A stretch of 64,000 nucleotides of DNA from Agarilytica sp033852165 (GCA_033852165.1 JAWSUZ010000006.1:127650-191649); one strand, 5' to 3'; shown: positions 18,231 through 27,550, numbered from the stretch's first letter. Translations and numbers: made by a program. The notes: generated by a model from the letters alone, not told the origin.

Positions 18231-18497
18231 TTACAGGTCAAGATTTCTGGTTAAAACCTCTGCGGATGTAATAATTCGTTTTGTCCGATAAAGCTCAGGA
18301 TGTTTTTCGTTGTCAGCATACCCTACCGGTTCGCCAGCGCCAGTGTTTACAAACCAAGAATTTTCCGGGCTACGATCAGCTAGTAGCTTTTTAAATTCAG
18401 CAGGTTTAATGCCTAGCGCTTGCGCTACTGCATTGTAGGTACAGCGAGTCTTAACTTGGTTCAGGTAATCTCGTACTATGGTAATTTTGTCCAACAT
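18231..18497 (-). CDS. Small conserved-looking protein of unknown function
   Basis: 88 residues. The N-terminal part (DKITIVRDYLNQVKTRCTYN, then AVAQALGIKPAEF) looks like a helix-turn-helix with an alternating hydrophobic pattern; the rest has GYADNEKHPELYRTKRII. I have a sense of having seen this pattern in small marine bacterial proteins but cannot name a family. DNA binding would be a guess. It is followed by a hairpin and the GFA gene. Confidence 0.55.
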   Translation of the reverse strand: MLDKITIVRDYLNQVKTRCTYNAVAQALGIKPAEFKKLLADRSPENSWFVNTGAGEPVGYADNEKHPELYRTKRIITSAEVLTRNLDL

Positions 18498-19135
18498 TAA
18501 AAAAGAATCTCTAGAAAGTTAACGTTTTTATTGTGCCGCATGCGCGTTTAGCAATTCTACAAAACCCAACATACAACAGCAACTATTTGATTTAAAAGAA
18601 AATTTCATGAGAAGTAAAAAGCCCTCTGCAGAAAAACCCGTACGAGGGAATGCACTCACACAGAAACTCCCCTTATAAAATCACTAACCGATTGACTTTA
18701 AACTTATTTTTGACGCTTCCAGTCTAAACGCGTATATGCTTCGGCCAAAACACGCACAACATGTTCAATCGTTCGTTTTAATTTTTCTGAAAACATTTTG
18801 GGGGGGCGGGCGGGACTCACAAGAAAGGACGAATCGATTCTACAGAGCAACTCCTCAATCAATAATGCATGAATTCTGCACTATTTTTCGCTATTACGCC
18901 AGCAGAAAAAGGAAAGCTCTCTGCAAGTTAAGAGGCGGGGAACGCACTACTGCCGTCTTAAGACTTTGGGAATCGGTACACATTGGCTCATGTAGGTGGC
19001 TTCAGGCTCAAATAGCACTTACCCAAGGGGGGCTTCTAACGACCTAACGCCCCTCTAACGGGGAGTATCTGCGCAAGCCAGCCCATTCCTTTAGCTCTTA
19101 AGTAAGCGCCACTCGAGTCTGAGCGGGTTAGTTAT
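18498..19135. other. Long non-coding stretch with no supported gene
   Basis: About 640 bases. The open frame at 18736-19047 has a biased composition and no recognisable feature and is not called. Two short segments (near 18606 and 18905) look alike, each with CTCTGCA followed by a GAGG-rich GGAA-GCACT block, but the similarity is too weak to call a repeat. Confidence 0.4.
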
Positions 19136-19456
19136 TTAGATTCTCCACTTACCAGGCTGAACCTTCAAAACAAGGACTTCGCCCGAACGGCTGGTTTCAC
19201 ACAATAGTTTTTTTGCGTCTTTACCCAAATCGCTCACCTCATATAGATTGATCCAATGCTTATAGCGATCAATTTCCACGGTGGTGGCGGTTTTACGCTT
19301 GAACTTGTAAGAGACGCCTTCGGATAAATCGGCCTCCATTGCGCTTTTACACTGGCGCAGCGATTCCTTGCTGTTCACCTTCTCGGCGGCTGCAACTCCG
19401 GTGCTGACGTTCATGCTAAGTATGATTGCGATGATCGGAAAAATAGATGTTTTCAT
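19136..19456 (-). CDS. Small secreted protein of unknown function
   Basis: 106 residues with a clear signal peptide (SIFPIIAIILSMNVSTGVAA) cleaved before AEKVNSK. Two Cys residues (CKSAMEAD and LLCETS) could form a disulfide in the periplasm. No family recognised. It is divergent from the HxlR regulator, which could control it. Confidence 0.6.
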   Translation of the reverse strand: MKTSIFPIIAIILSMNVSTGVAAAEKVNSKESLRQCKSAMEADLSEGVSYKFKRKTATTVEIDRYKHWINLYEVSDLGKDAKKLLCETSRSGEVLVLKVQPGKWRI

Positions 19457-19523
19457 AAAATTAGCCCTCGTTAGCTATAACCATTTCGATAGAATACGAC
19501 CTAAATAGGTCCTCTTTAGAGAC

Positions 19524-19572
19524 TAGTCCTTAAAGACAACCTAACGATAGTCGAGTTAGTCCTAAAAAACAA
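19524..19572. promoter_or_regulatory. Direct repeats in the divergent promoter region of the HxlR gene
   Basis: TAGTCCTTAAAGACAA (19524) and TAGTCCTAAAAAACAA (19557) match at 14 of 16 positions and lie 33 bases apart, about three helical turns, between a secreted-protein gene and the HxlR gene. They are candidates for the regulator's own operators. Confidence 0.4.
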
Positions 19573-19622
19573 CTGTTTTCTATTTCCTTATTTTTACTCA
19601 AAATTGATGCATAATTAGCGTT

Positions 19623-20132
19623 ATGGACACAACATCACATAGCAAACTCCAATGCTCGTTTTCGATAGCGATAGCCACTATTGGTGACCCCTGGTCCTCA
19701 TTAATCTTGCGAGATTTGATGATTTTTGGGGGTACACGTCGTTTTGAACAATTGAGAGAGGGCTTGGGCATTTCCCGAAATGTGCTGACAGGCCGACTCA
19801 ACACTCTGGTTGAGCAAGAAATTGTGCGCAAATTCCCCATTGAAGAAGGCGCAAAACGCATGGAGTACCGTCTATCTCGCAAGGGCTGGGAGCTCATTCC
19901 TGTATTGCTTGCAACCCATCAATGGTGTGAAAACTGGAGCGACGACCCAGACAACTCGGTACTTAAGTTTGTTGAAACGGAAACAGGGGAAGAAATCGCA
20001 CCAATAGGCGTCTACTCAAAGAATGGAAACTTACTCGGCGTAGGCTCAATTAGCGCCGAACCCAAGACGGAAAAAGCACGACAATACTTATCCGAACTAA
20101 AAAACCAAACCAGCAAAAAATCCCGCACGTAA
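19623..20132 (+). CDS. HxlR-family transcriptional regulator
   Basis: 169 residues. The CSFSIAIATIGDPWSSLILRD start, FGGTRRFEQL, GISRNVLTGRLNTLVEQEIV and RMEYRLSRKG are typical of the HxlR winged helix with its Cys near the N-terminus. The last 60 residues carry an extra small domain. These regulators respond to redox or small electrophiles; the trigger here is unknown. Direct repeats upstream may be its operators. It ends at a bidirectional terminator shared with nirD. Confidence 0.88.
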   Translation: MDTTSHSKLQCSFSIAIATIGDPWSSLILRDLMIFGGTRRFEQLREGLGISRNVLTGRLNTLVEQEIVRKFPIEEGAKRMEYRLSRKGWELIPVLLATHQWCENWSDDPDNSVLKFVETETGEEIAPIGVYSKNGNLLGVGSISAEPKTEKARQYLSELKNQTSKKSRT

Positions 20133-20141
20133 AACAGACAA

Positions 20142-20168
20142 AAAAATAGCGGCTAAAGCCGCTATTTT
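20142..20168. terminator. Bidirectional terminator between HxlR and nirD
   Basis: AAAATAGCGGC and GCCGCTATTTT pair perfectly around a TAAA loop, between two convergent genes. Confidence 0.85.
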
Positions 20169-20191
20169 ACAAACACTGCACAGGGTCAACT

Positions 20192-20530
20192 CTACCCAAT
20201 TGAAAGCTCTACAGTCCCGTCACTCACACGTACCGGGTAGGCCTTAATACTGACAGCCTCATCTTCCAAGCACTCCCCCGTTTCAAGCACAAAATGCTGC
20301 TTGTATATCGGAGAAGCCACAACAACTTTACCACCCAGATCGCCAACAATACCACGCGCTAAAACAGCGGCATTGGTAAACGGGTCAATTGCACTCACTG
20401 CAAAAAAGTCATTCTTTACATTAAATACAGCTACTTGCTCGCCCGCAACCAAGGCACGTACGCCAGTATTTACGGTAATATCTTCAGTCTTACAAACCGC
20501 TTGCCATTGCATATCTTTAGATTCACTCAT
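20192..20530 (-). CDS. nirD: Assimilatory nitrite reductase [NAD(P)H] small subunit
   Basis: 112 residues with a Rieske-like fold (GVRALVAGEQVAVFNV, FAVSAIDPFTNAAVL, SPIYKQHFVLETGECL) but without the Cys-His cluster ligands, which is normal for NirD. It pairs with NirB to reduce nitrite to ammonium in the cytosol. It follows nirB by 19 bases and shares its sigma-54 promoter. Confidence 0.93.
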   Translation of the reverse strand: MSESKDMQWQAVCKTEDITVNTGVRALVAGEQVAVFNVKNDFFAVSAIDPFTNAAVLARGIVGDLGGKVVVASPIYKQHFVLETGECLEDEAVSIKAYPVRVSDGTVELSIG

Positions 20531-20549
20531 TATCTAATTCTCCTCGACC

Positions 20550-23099
20550 TTATACCGACACTAACGCGTCAGCATCATCAATAATTCGAACAAGCTCTTC
20601 TTCCGTTGCAGGACGAATCTGTTCACGCTCTTCTACGAATACTACGGTTGAATCTTTTTCATCACTGTTTACAAAAGTGCGGAAACGTTTAACTTTTTCT
20701 GCATCTTCAATCGTGGTTTTCCACTCACACTGATAAGTATCAATGACGACTGACATTTCTTTTTCTAGCTCTTCAGCAAGGCCAAGCTTGTCATCAATCA
20801 CAACTGATTTAAGGTAATCCAAACCGCCTTCTAAATTATCCATCCAAACAGAGGTTCGCTGTAAGCGATCGGCAGTGCCAACATAGAACATCAAGAAACG
20901 ATCGATGTATTTAATGAGGGTTTCGTCGTCCAGACCAGTCGCAAATAAATCTGCGTGACGCGGCTTCATTCCGCCGTTACCACACACGTACATGCTCCAT
21001 CCGTTTTCAGTCGCGATAACGCCCACATCTTTACTTTGCGCTTCTGCACATTCACGCGTACAACCCGAAACAGCAAACTTAAGTTTATGAGGTGAGCGTA
21101 AACCCTTGTAGCGATCTTCAATCATAATTGCAGTTTTAACGCTGTCTAGAACACCGTAACGACACCAGGTACTGCCCACACATGATTTAACGGTCCGTAC
21201 AGATTTGCCGTAGGCATGGCCCGTTTCAAAACCGGCATCGATGAGTTCCCTCCATATTTCAGGCAACTCGTGTTGCTGAGCACCAAACAAATCGATTCGC
21301 TGACCACCGGTGATTTTGGTGTAAAGATTATATTTTTTAGCGACTTCACCAAGAACAATGAGCTTATCAGGTGTTATTTCACCACCGGCAATTCGCGGTA
21401 CGATTGAGTATGTACCGTTCTTTTGCATGTTCGCCATAAAATGATCATTGGTGTCTTGCAGGCTAGCATGCGACGCTTCAAGCACATAATCATTCCAACA
21501 ACTGGCTAAAATACTGCCCGCTGTTGGCTTACAAATATCACAACCTAAACCTGAACCGTGCTTTTCGAGTAGCTCGTCAAAGGTCTTAATTTTGCCAACA
21601 CGAACCAAATGGTAAAGCTCTTGGCGTGTATGAGGGAAATGCTCACAAAGGTCGGTATTAACTTCTACACCGAGCTTGGTCAATTCTGAATTCAATAATT
21701 GCGTAGCCAATGCAACACAGCCGCCACAACCAGTACCCGCTTTAGTACACGATTTAATATCGCCGATGGTTGTCGCACCATCCACAACCGCTTGGCAAAT
21801 TTGACCTTTTGTCACTTCGTGGCAAGTACAAATATGAGCTTCGTCAGGAAGGCTATCAACGCCCATGCCCACAGAAGCCGCGCCATCTATGCTTGGTAAA
21901 ATTAGCGCTTCTGGTGATTCAGGTAGGTCCATTCCATGAACACACATTTGCTGAAGCGTACCGTAAGCTTCTGCCTCGCCTACCATAACAACGCCGAGTA
22001 GCTTGCTGCCGTCTTCACTGACAACCAGACGCTTATATACACCTGCTACGTCATCTTGATAAACGTAGCTTTTCGCCCCAGGCGTTCGTGCTTGCGCGTC
22101 ACCAATACTGGCAACATCAACACCTAGGAGTTTTAGCTTGGTGCTCATGTCCGCACCAGTAAACGCTTCATCACCGCCTTTAATATGAGAAGCGACTACT
22201 TTGGCCATTTGATAGCCTGGCGCTACTAATCCGAATATTTTGCCTTCCCAAAGCGCACACTCACCAATTGCGTATACGTCTTCGACAGAAGTCTGGCAGG
22301 CATTATTGACGACAATACCGCCACGCTCACCAATCTCGATATCGAATTCACGGGCTAATTCATCCTGCGGACGAATACCTGCAGAGAACAAGATCATGTC
22401 CGTTTCAAGATGGGTGCCATCAGCAAAGTTCATGCGATATCGCGCATTTTCACCTGCAACAATTTCTTTGGTGTTTTTTTCGGTATGAACGGTAACGCCC
22501 ATGCCTTCGATTTTTGAACGCAACAGCGCACCGCCGCCCTCATCAAGCTGAACTGCCATAAGACGAGGAGCAAATTCAACAATGTGAACCTCCAAGCCTA
22601 AATTCTTTAAGGCATTACCGGCTTCTAGACCTAACAGCCCACCACCGACAACTACGCCAATTTTGCTTTCTTTAGCAGAGGCGGTCATATCTTCAAGATC
22701 TTCAATGGTTCGATACACGAGACAATGAGGCTGATCTTTACCTGGGATAGGAGGAACAAACGGATAGGAGCCCGTTGCTAGAACCAGTTTGTCATAAGCT
22801 TCTTCTCGACCACTGGCCGTCACAACTTTTTTATCGTCAAACTTAAGGCCAACAACCTTATCGTTTAAAACAAATTTAATACCGTTTTCTTCGTAGTAAG
22901 CAGCAGATGTCAGCATTAAGTCTTCTGCTGTAGCGCCAGCAAAGTAAGAGCTTAATTGAACCCGGTCATAAGCGAGACGGGGTTCTTCTGAAAACGTAAT
23001 AATGTCGTACTGATCCCTGCTATCGTCTCCGAGCATATTCTCGATAAACTTATGGCCAACCATACCGTTGCCGATAACTACTATGCGCTGCTTACTCAT
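20550..23099 (-). CDS. nirB: Assimilatory nitrite reductase large subunit
   Basis: 849 residues. In order: FAD/NAD(P)H oxidoreductase (IVVIGNGMVGHKFIEN, then VGVVVGGGLLGLEAGN), a BFD-like [2Fe-2S] domain with CTCHEV and TGCGGC Cys pairs, the ferredoxin-like half repeat, and the siroheme/[4Fe-4S] domain with SCVGSTWCRYG and VSGCTRECAEA. It moves electrons from NAD(P)H to siroheme to reduce nitrite to ammonia. A ribosome binding site AGAGGA lies six bases before the ATG. A strong sigma-54 element about 70 bases upstream suggests NtrC-type nitrogen control. Full length, no lesions. Confidence 0.96.
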   Translation of the reverse strand: MSKQRIVVIGNGMVGHKFIENMLGDDSRDQYDIITFSEEPRLAYDRVQLSSYFAGATAEDLMLTSAAYYEENGIKFVLNDKVVGLKFDDKKVVTASGREEAYDKLVLATGSYPFVPPIPGKDQPHCLVYRTIEDLEDMTASAKESKIGVVVGGGLLGLEAGNALKNLGLEVHIVEFAPRLMAVQLDEGGGALLRSKIEGMGVTVHTEKNTKEIVAGENARYRMNFADGTHLETDMILFSAGIRPQDELAREFDIEIGERGGIVVNNACQTSVEDVYAIGECALWEGKIFGLVAPGYQMAKVVASHIKGGDEAFTGADMSTKLKLLGVDVASIGDAQARTPGAKSYVYQDDVAGVYKRLVVSEDGSKLLGVVMVGEAEAYGTLQQMCVHGMDLPESPEALILPSIDGAASVGMGVDSLPDEAHICTCHEVTKGQICQAVVDGATTIGDIKSCTKAGTGCGGCVALATQLLNSELTKLGVEVNTDLCEHFPHTRQELYHLVRVGKIKTFDELLEKHGSGLGCDICKPTAGSILASCWNDYVLEASHASLQDTNDHFMANMQKNGTYSIVPRIAGGEITPDKLIVLGEVAKKYNLYTKITGGQRIDLFGAQQHELPEIWRELIDAGFETGHAYGKSVRTVKSCVGSTWCRYGVLDSVKTAIMIEDRYKGLRSPHKLKFAVSGCTRECAEAQSKDVGVIATENGWSMYVCGNGGMKPRHADLFATGLDDETLIKYIDRFLMFYVGTADRLQRTSVWMDNLEGGLDYLKSVVIDDKLGLAEELEKEMSVVIDTYQCEWKTTIEDAEKVKRFRTFVNSDEKDSTVVFVEEREQIRPATEEELVRIIDDADALVSV

Positions 23100-23168
23100 T
23101 CGTGTTCCTCTAGTTGCCGCAGTAACCTTAGGCTACTACAACGTATCATTTGTCTAGCCACCAGCTTG

Positions 23169-23185
23169 AAGCAATAATAGTACCA
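23169..23185 (-). promoter_or_regulatory. Sigma-54 promoter of nirBD
   Basis: On the minus strand the sequence is TGGTACTATTATTGCTT: GG and GC are separated by exactly ten bases and the flanks match the TGGYAC...TTGCW consensus. The start of transcription would fall near 23160, leaving a leader of about 60 bases. Sigma-54 control usually means an activator such as NtrC. Confidence 0.8.
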
Positions 23186-23277
23186 CTTCGCCAAACTCAA
23201 AAATATTATTCAAAATCAATCGCTTAGAGCGACTACTCACGATAGAAAATGCTTTATCTCTTGTTTTTTCGGCGCGC

Positions 23278-23329
23278 GCACCTTAAAAATGCACCAATAC
23301 CGTACGACTGCGCACCATTAGCAAGCACC
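23278..23329. promoter_or_regulatory. Cluster of four GCACC half-sites upstream of nirB
   Basis: GCACC occurs at 23278, 23291, 23312 and 23325, at spacings 13, 21 and 13, about 100-150 bases upstream of the sigma-54 promoter. The copy at 23291 is preceded by T and followed by AA, giving TGCACCAA, the left half of the NtrC consensus. They could be activator half-sites for nirB, but a proper inverted partner (GGTGCA) is not seen. Confidence 0.35.
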
Positions 23330-23495
23330 CCCAGAGGGCAAATTAATGGCTGGAAGCTCACTACAAAAACCATCCAAAGATGCTCAAAATATGCTACATT
23401 ATACGTCGATTTTCCGATGGGATATAGCCCGTCAAGGCTCAACCTCCCAAGCCATCAACCCCACTTGAAATGAAAAACCGACACGACCTCAACCT

Positions 23496-24488
23496 ATGAA
23501 TCTCCTAGAACTTCGCGACAATTTCGACCGAAAAATTGATTATCTTCGACTATCAATTACAGATCGCTGTGACTTTCGCTGCTTATATTGCATGGCAGAG
23601 GAGATGACCTTTCTACCACGTAAAGAGGTCCTAACACTTGAAGAGTTAGTACGCGTCGCCCAAACCTTTGTTGATTTAGGTATTCGGAAAATTCGATTAA
23701 CGGGTGGAGAACCCCTCATTCGCAAAGACGCTATTATCGTCATGCAAGAGCTGGGCAAGATGCAGCATCTTGAGGAATTATGCCTCACGACAAACGGCTC
23801 TCGCCTTACTGAACTAGCCTCTCAAATTCGAGATGCCGGCGTGACCCGCATCAATGTCAGCCTGGATTCATTAATACCGGAACGATTTACCACGCTAACG
23901 CGCCACGGCGCGCTAGAGAAAGTACTTGAGGGAATTGAAACCGCAAAAGGCTGCGGCTTCGAGAAGATTAAAATCAATGCCGTCATGATGCGCAATTTTA
24001 ATTTTGATGAAATCACATCCCTTGCGCAATATGCACTGGAAAACGGCCTCGACATTAGCTTTATTGAAGAAATGCCGCTCGGCGAAATCGATAGCCATTC
24101 CCGCGATCAGGAATTTATTAGTAGCGCATTTATTCGCGACATTTTATCCAAGCAATTTACGCTCAGCGCTTCAGGTGTTACGACCAACGGCCCATCTCGC
24201 TATTGGGATGTCGACGGTCATCGCAGTAAAATCGGGTTTATTTCACCCCACAGTGAAAACTTTTGCGAGTCGTGTAACCGTGTTCGCGTGACAGCATCCG
24301 GCAGATTATTACTCTGCCTAGGCAATGAAAATAGCGTTGACCTCAAGACACCTATTCGCCAAAACGAAAGCGATACCGCTCTGAAAAAAACCATACTGCA
24401 AGCCATGAACATTAAACCCGAAAAACACGAGTTTAATTTACATGAGCAACCACAAATATTACGTTTTATGAATGCCACTGGCGGATAA
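23496..24488 (+). CDS. moaA: GTP 3',8-cyclase, first step of molybdenum cofactor synthesis
   Basis: 330 residues. Radical SAM CxxxCxxC motif is in TDRCDFRCLYCM, and the second cluster uses Cys residues in FCESCNRVRVT and LLLCLGN. The protein ends in the expected GG dipeptide. With S-adenosylmethionine it starts conversion of GTP to cyclic pyranopterin. It opens an operon moaA-moaB-moeA-DUF1244-MOSC with tight or overlapping spacing and is divergent from nirB. Mo cofactor supply fits nitrate reductase use, though nasA is not in the window. Confidence 0.96.
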   Translation: MNLLELRDNFDRKIDYLRLSITDRCDFRCLYCMAEEMTFLPRKEVLTLEELVRVAQTFVDLGIRKIRLTGGEPLIRKDAIIVMQELGKMQHLEELCLTTNGSRLTELASQIRDAGVTRINVSLDSLIPERFTTLTRHGALEKVLEGIETAKGCGFEKIKINAVMMRNFNFDEITSLAQYALENGLDISFIEEMPLGEIDSHSRDQEFISSAFIRDILSKQFTLSASGVTTNGPSRYWDVDGHRSKIGFISPHSENFCESCNRVRVTASGRLLLCLGNENSVDLKTPIRQNESDTALKKTILQAMNIKPEKHEFNLHEQPQILRFMNATGG

Positions 24489-24528
24489 CACTCGCCAACA
24501 TTCCCCTCTTGAAATAACGCGAGTTCCC

Positions 24529-25047
24529 ATGTCAGAAAAATTTGATGGCTTTATTCCGCTTAACATCTGCGTTCTTACGGTATCTGATACACGTAACGAA
24601 GAAAATGATACATCAGGTCAATCGCTTTGTGACGCATTAAGCCTTGTAGGCCACAATTTATTTTCCCGCAATTTAGTAAAAGACGATATCTACCACATTC
24701 GCTCTGTTGTCTCTCAGTGGATTTTCGACGGCGAAGCGCAAGTGGTGTTAATTACCGGCGGAACGGGTTTTGCGGGGCGAGATAGCACCCCAGAAGCGAT
24801 AACCCCTTTACTCGATAAAGAAGTCGTTGGCTTCGGTGAATTATTTCGCCAGGTATCATTTGACGAAATCGGCACCTCAACCATTCAGTCTCGCGCATTA
24901 GCAGGGCTCGCCAATAAAACCCTGATCTTTTGCTTGCCTGGCTCCACTGGCGCATGCAAAACCGCGTGGGGGAAAATCATCGAGCCGCAATTGAACTCCA
25001 CTACCCGTCCTTGTAATTTTGTTGGTCAACTGATTAAAAAAGGCTAA
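24529..25047 (+). CDS. moaB: Molybdenum cofactor biosynthesis protein MoaB
   Basis: The start at 24529 (MSEKFDGFIPLNICVLTVSD) is preferred; an upstream frame start at 24472 would overlap moaA and adds no family sequence. 172 residues with TDTRNEENDTSG-like N-loop (VSDTRNEENDTSG), LITGGTGFAGRDSTPEA and FCLPGSTGACKTAW, typical of MoaB/Mog proteins that bind molybdopterin and may adenylylate it. Downstream moeA begins eight bases later. Confidence 0.92.
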   Translation: MSEKFDGFIPLNICVLTVSDTRNEENDTSGQSLCDALSLVGHNLFSRNLVKDDIYHIRSVVSQWIFDGEAQVVLITGGTGFAGRDSTPEAITPLLDKEVVGFGELFRQVSFDEIGTSTIQSRALAGLANKTLIFCLPGSTGACKTAWGKIIEPQLNSTTRPCNFVGQLIKKG

Positions 25048-25055
25048 ACCCAATC

Positions 25056-26249
25056 ATGATTGAGGTCGAAGAGGCTCAAAGCCAAATAATACAGGCTGTT
25101 TCTTCTGTGCCTAAAACCGAGAAAATCACTCTCACTGAAAGTCTAGGCCGCGTTCTCGCAGAAAACATCACCTCTAGCATTAACGTCCCTCCCGCCGATA
25201 ATAGCGCGATGGATGGTTTTGCAGTAACGGCAAGTGACATTACACAATCACCGTGCAGCCTCTCCGTTAGCCAACGTATTCCTGCTGGCTCGGCACCATC
25301 CGCTCTCACACCCAATACCGCCGCTCGAATATTTACAGGGGCAGAAATCCCAGAAAACGCCGATGCCGTAGTCATCCAAGAAAACTGCGAGTTTCTCGAC
25401 GACCAAAAGGTGACATTAAACACCAAGCCAAGCAAAGGCGACAATATCCGCCGACAAGGCCAAGACATAAAAATCGGCGATGTCGTTCTGTCATCAGGAC
25501 AAAAACTTTCGCCGCAACATATTGGTTTGCTAGCCTCCATAGGCGTTACGCACATCGCTGTATTCAGGAAAATTCGCGTCAGCATACTCAGCACCGGAAG
25601 CGAGTTAGTCACCCCCGGCACGCCATTACAACCCGGGCAAATATACAATTCCAACCAAATCATGCTGGCACAACTGCTTGGCAGTCTCGGCTGTGAAGTC
25701 AGTATATGCCCAGCCGTTGTCGACTCATTAGAACAAACCATTCAGCGATTTAAAGATGCATCTGCCACCTCCGACTTAATTGTTTCCAGCGGCGGCGTTT
25801 CGGTAGGTGATGAAGACCACGTTAAATCTGCCGTAGAAAACTTAGGCAAATTAAACCTGTGGAAGATCAATATAAAGCCAGGAAAACCCCTCGCCTTTGG
25901 GCACATAGCCGACAGCAAATTTTTGGGCCTGCCAGGTAATCCGGTTTCCGCATTCGTGACTTTTTTATTATTTGGCATTCCCCTGGTCAAAAAGCTGCAA
26001 GGACAAAATTTCCAAAAACCCATGAGCTTTTTTCTCCCATCTAATTTCGCTATCGATAAACCGCGCAGACGCCCAGAATACATTCGTGCTCGCATTGAAA
26101 ACAACACAGTTGAGAAATTCCCGAATCAAAGCTCAGGCGTTTTAAGCTCAACATGCTGGGCCAACGCGCTAGCCTTTATTCCCGATAAAAAAATTATTGC
26201 CAAGGGTGAATTAATAGAAGTGTTTCCGCTAGACTTGCTGCAACGCTAA
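25056..26249 (+). CDS. moeA: Molybdopterin molybdenumtransferase MoeA
   Basis: 397 residues. Motifs: SSINVPPADNSAMDGFAV, RIFTGAEIPENADAVVIQE, SILSTGSELVTPG, NSNQIMLAQLLGSLG, SSGGVSVGDEDHV, KPGKPLAFGH and LGLPGNPVSAFVTF. MoeA inserts molybdate into adenylylated molybdopterin. The N-terminus begins directly eight bases after moaB. Normal length. Confidence 0.95.
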   Translation: MIEVEEAQSQIIQAVSSVPKTEKITLTESLGRVLAENITSSINVPPADNSAMDGFAVTASDITQSPCSLSVSQRIPAGSAPSALTPNTAARIFTGAEIPENADAVVIQENCEFLDDQKVTLNTKPSKGDNIRRQGQDIKIGDVVLSSGQKLSPQHIGLLASIGVTHIAVFRKIRVSILSTGSELVTPGTPLQPGQIYNSNQIMLAQLLGSLGCEVSICPAVVDSLEQTIQRFKDASATSDLIVSSGGVSVGDEDHVKSAVENLGKLNLWKINIKPGKPLAFGHIADSKFLGLPGNPVSAFVTFLLFGIPLVKKLQGQNFQKPMSFFLPSNFAIDKPRRRPEYIRARIENNTVEKFPNQSSGVLSSTCWANALAFIPDKKIIAKGELIEVFPLDLLQR

Positions 26250-26298
26250 TTTACCTGCAATTCCACATTCACCATCGCCTAACTTGAGTACATCCACA

Positions 26299-26598
26299 AT
26301 GAATGATGACAAACAACAAGCCATTGAAGCCGCTGTATTTAGAAAGCTACTCTCGCATTTAGACGGCCGCAAAGATGTGCAAAATATTGAGCTAATGAAC
26401 CTTGCCGGTTTTTGTCGTAACTGCCTATCCAAATGGTACCGAGCCGCCGCCGAAGAACAAGGCGAAACAATAGAAGATGCTGACGCACGCGAACGCGTAT
26501 ACGGAATGCCTTACTCAGAGTGGAAAGAGAAACACCAAACACCGGCAACGCCGGAGCAACTGGAAAAGATGAACAGCCTCAAAAACAGTCAAAAATAA
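26299..26598 (+). CDS. DUF1244 family protein
   Basis: The ATG at 26299 is preferred; a TTG 15 bases earlier is also in frame. The sequence runs VFRKLLSHLDGRKDVQNIELMNLAGFCRNCLSKWY, then EDADARERVYGMPYSEWKEK, matching DUF1244 (PF06844), a small domain of unknown role found in proteobacteria. Two Cys in FCRNC could bind metal. It ends in TAATG, overlapping the start of the MOSC gene, so they are coupled. Confidence 0.9.
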   Translation: MNDDKQQAIEAAVFRKLLSHLDGRKDVQNIELMNLAGFCRNCLSKWYRAAAEEQGETIEDADARERVYGMPYSEWKEKHQTPATPEQLEKMNSLKNSQK

Positions 26599-27443
26599 TG
26601 CCCAAAGTCATCGTTGATCAGTTGGTCGTATACCCGGTTAAATCGCTAGCGGGAATATCATTAACTGAAAGCCCCCTCGATGCATCTGGGCTAGAGGGTG
26701 ATCGTCAGTGGGCAATATTTAAAGCGGACAACCATGCACTGACCCAACGCCAAAACCCTCGTATGGCATTAATTACCCCTCAACTAACGGAAGAGGGCCT
26801 ACGACTAAGCGCTGAAGGATTTGGCGAAATTGCGATTGAAAACCCAAAACAAGACGATACCAGCATTTCGTTTACCGTCTGGAAAGATACCTGCTACGGC
26901 AATCTTGCCGACAACGAGTCAAACCAGTGGCTAGCAGAAGTCCTGCAAGAAAAGGGCGCCTTGCGACTCGCGAAAATAGCGCCAAAGCAAGTACGAGAAT
27001 TCCATGAACCCGAACGTTTTTCCGTACAAGGCCCTTATTTTTCTGATGCTGCGCCCTACCTAGTCACCAATACCGCGTCACTTGAAGCCTTGAATCAACA
27101 CCTTACCGCACAGTCTCAGCCACACATCGACATGCGGTATTTTCGTCCAAATATCGTCATCAGCGGAGTAACAGCGTTCAGCGAGCAAAACCATTCAACA
27201 CTATCGAGCACCGATAAAACACTGCAACTTCAGTTGATTGATTACTGCCCGCGCTGCTCAATGATTACCGTCGACCCCGATCGTGGTGCATTCCTACCGA
27301 AAGCTCACCCATTCAAAGCACTAAGCAAACTCAACTCAATGCCCGATAACCCCAAGGTGCCAGCGTTTGGGGTTAATACCACGCTTACTCAAAATACCAA
27401 CGGCATTAGCCTCAAAGTTGGTCAGACACTGTTGCTACGCTAG
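26598..27443 (+). CDS. MOSC domain protein (YcbX-like)
   Basis: The start at 26598 overlaps the DUF1244 stop by one base (TAATG). 281 residues: an N-terminal MOSC beta-barrel (VVYPVKSLAGISLTES, GLEGDRQWAI) followed by the MOSC domain (FSVQGPYFSDAAPYLVTN, RYFRPNIVISG, DYCPRCSMITVDPDRGAF). Such proteins bind molybdenum cofactor and may act in N-hydroxylated compound reduction, as YcbX does in E. coli. Placement in the Mo cofactor operon supports the cofactor link. Confidence 0.9.
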   Translation: MPKVIVDQLVVYPVKSLAGISLTESPLDASGLEGDRQWAIFKADNHALTQRQNPRMALITPQLTEEGLRLSAEGFGEIAIENPKQDDTSISFTVWKDTCYGNLADNESNQWLAEVLQEKGALRLAKIAPKQVREFHEPERFSVQGPYFSDAAPYLVTNTASLEALNQHLTAQSQPHIDMRYFRPNIVISGVTAFSEQNHSTLSSTDKTLQLQLIDYCPRCSMITVDPDRGAFLPKAHPFKALSKLNSMPDNPKVPAFGVNTTLTQNTNGISLKVGQTLLLR

Positions 27444-27550
27444 CCGCCTCCTGGAAACAATATAGCTGACGCGTACTATCAACCCCAATAGACAATATCT
27501 AATCGCCTATAAATGGGGGAGAGGCTATGAAAGCATTTCGAATTCGAACG

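Noticed and set aside
18736..19047. 103-codon frame in the long non-coding stretch
   Set aside because: Biased composition, no start signal, no recognisable sequence.
19039..19132. Possible integron attC site (ACCTAAC ... GTTAG)
   Set aside because: The GTTRRRY end is not met and no integrase or cassette structure is present, although small GFA genes made me look.
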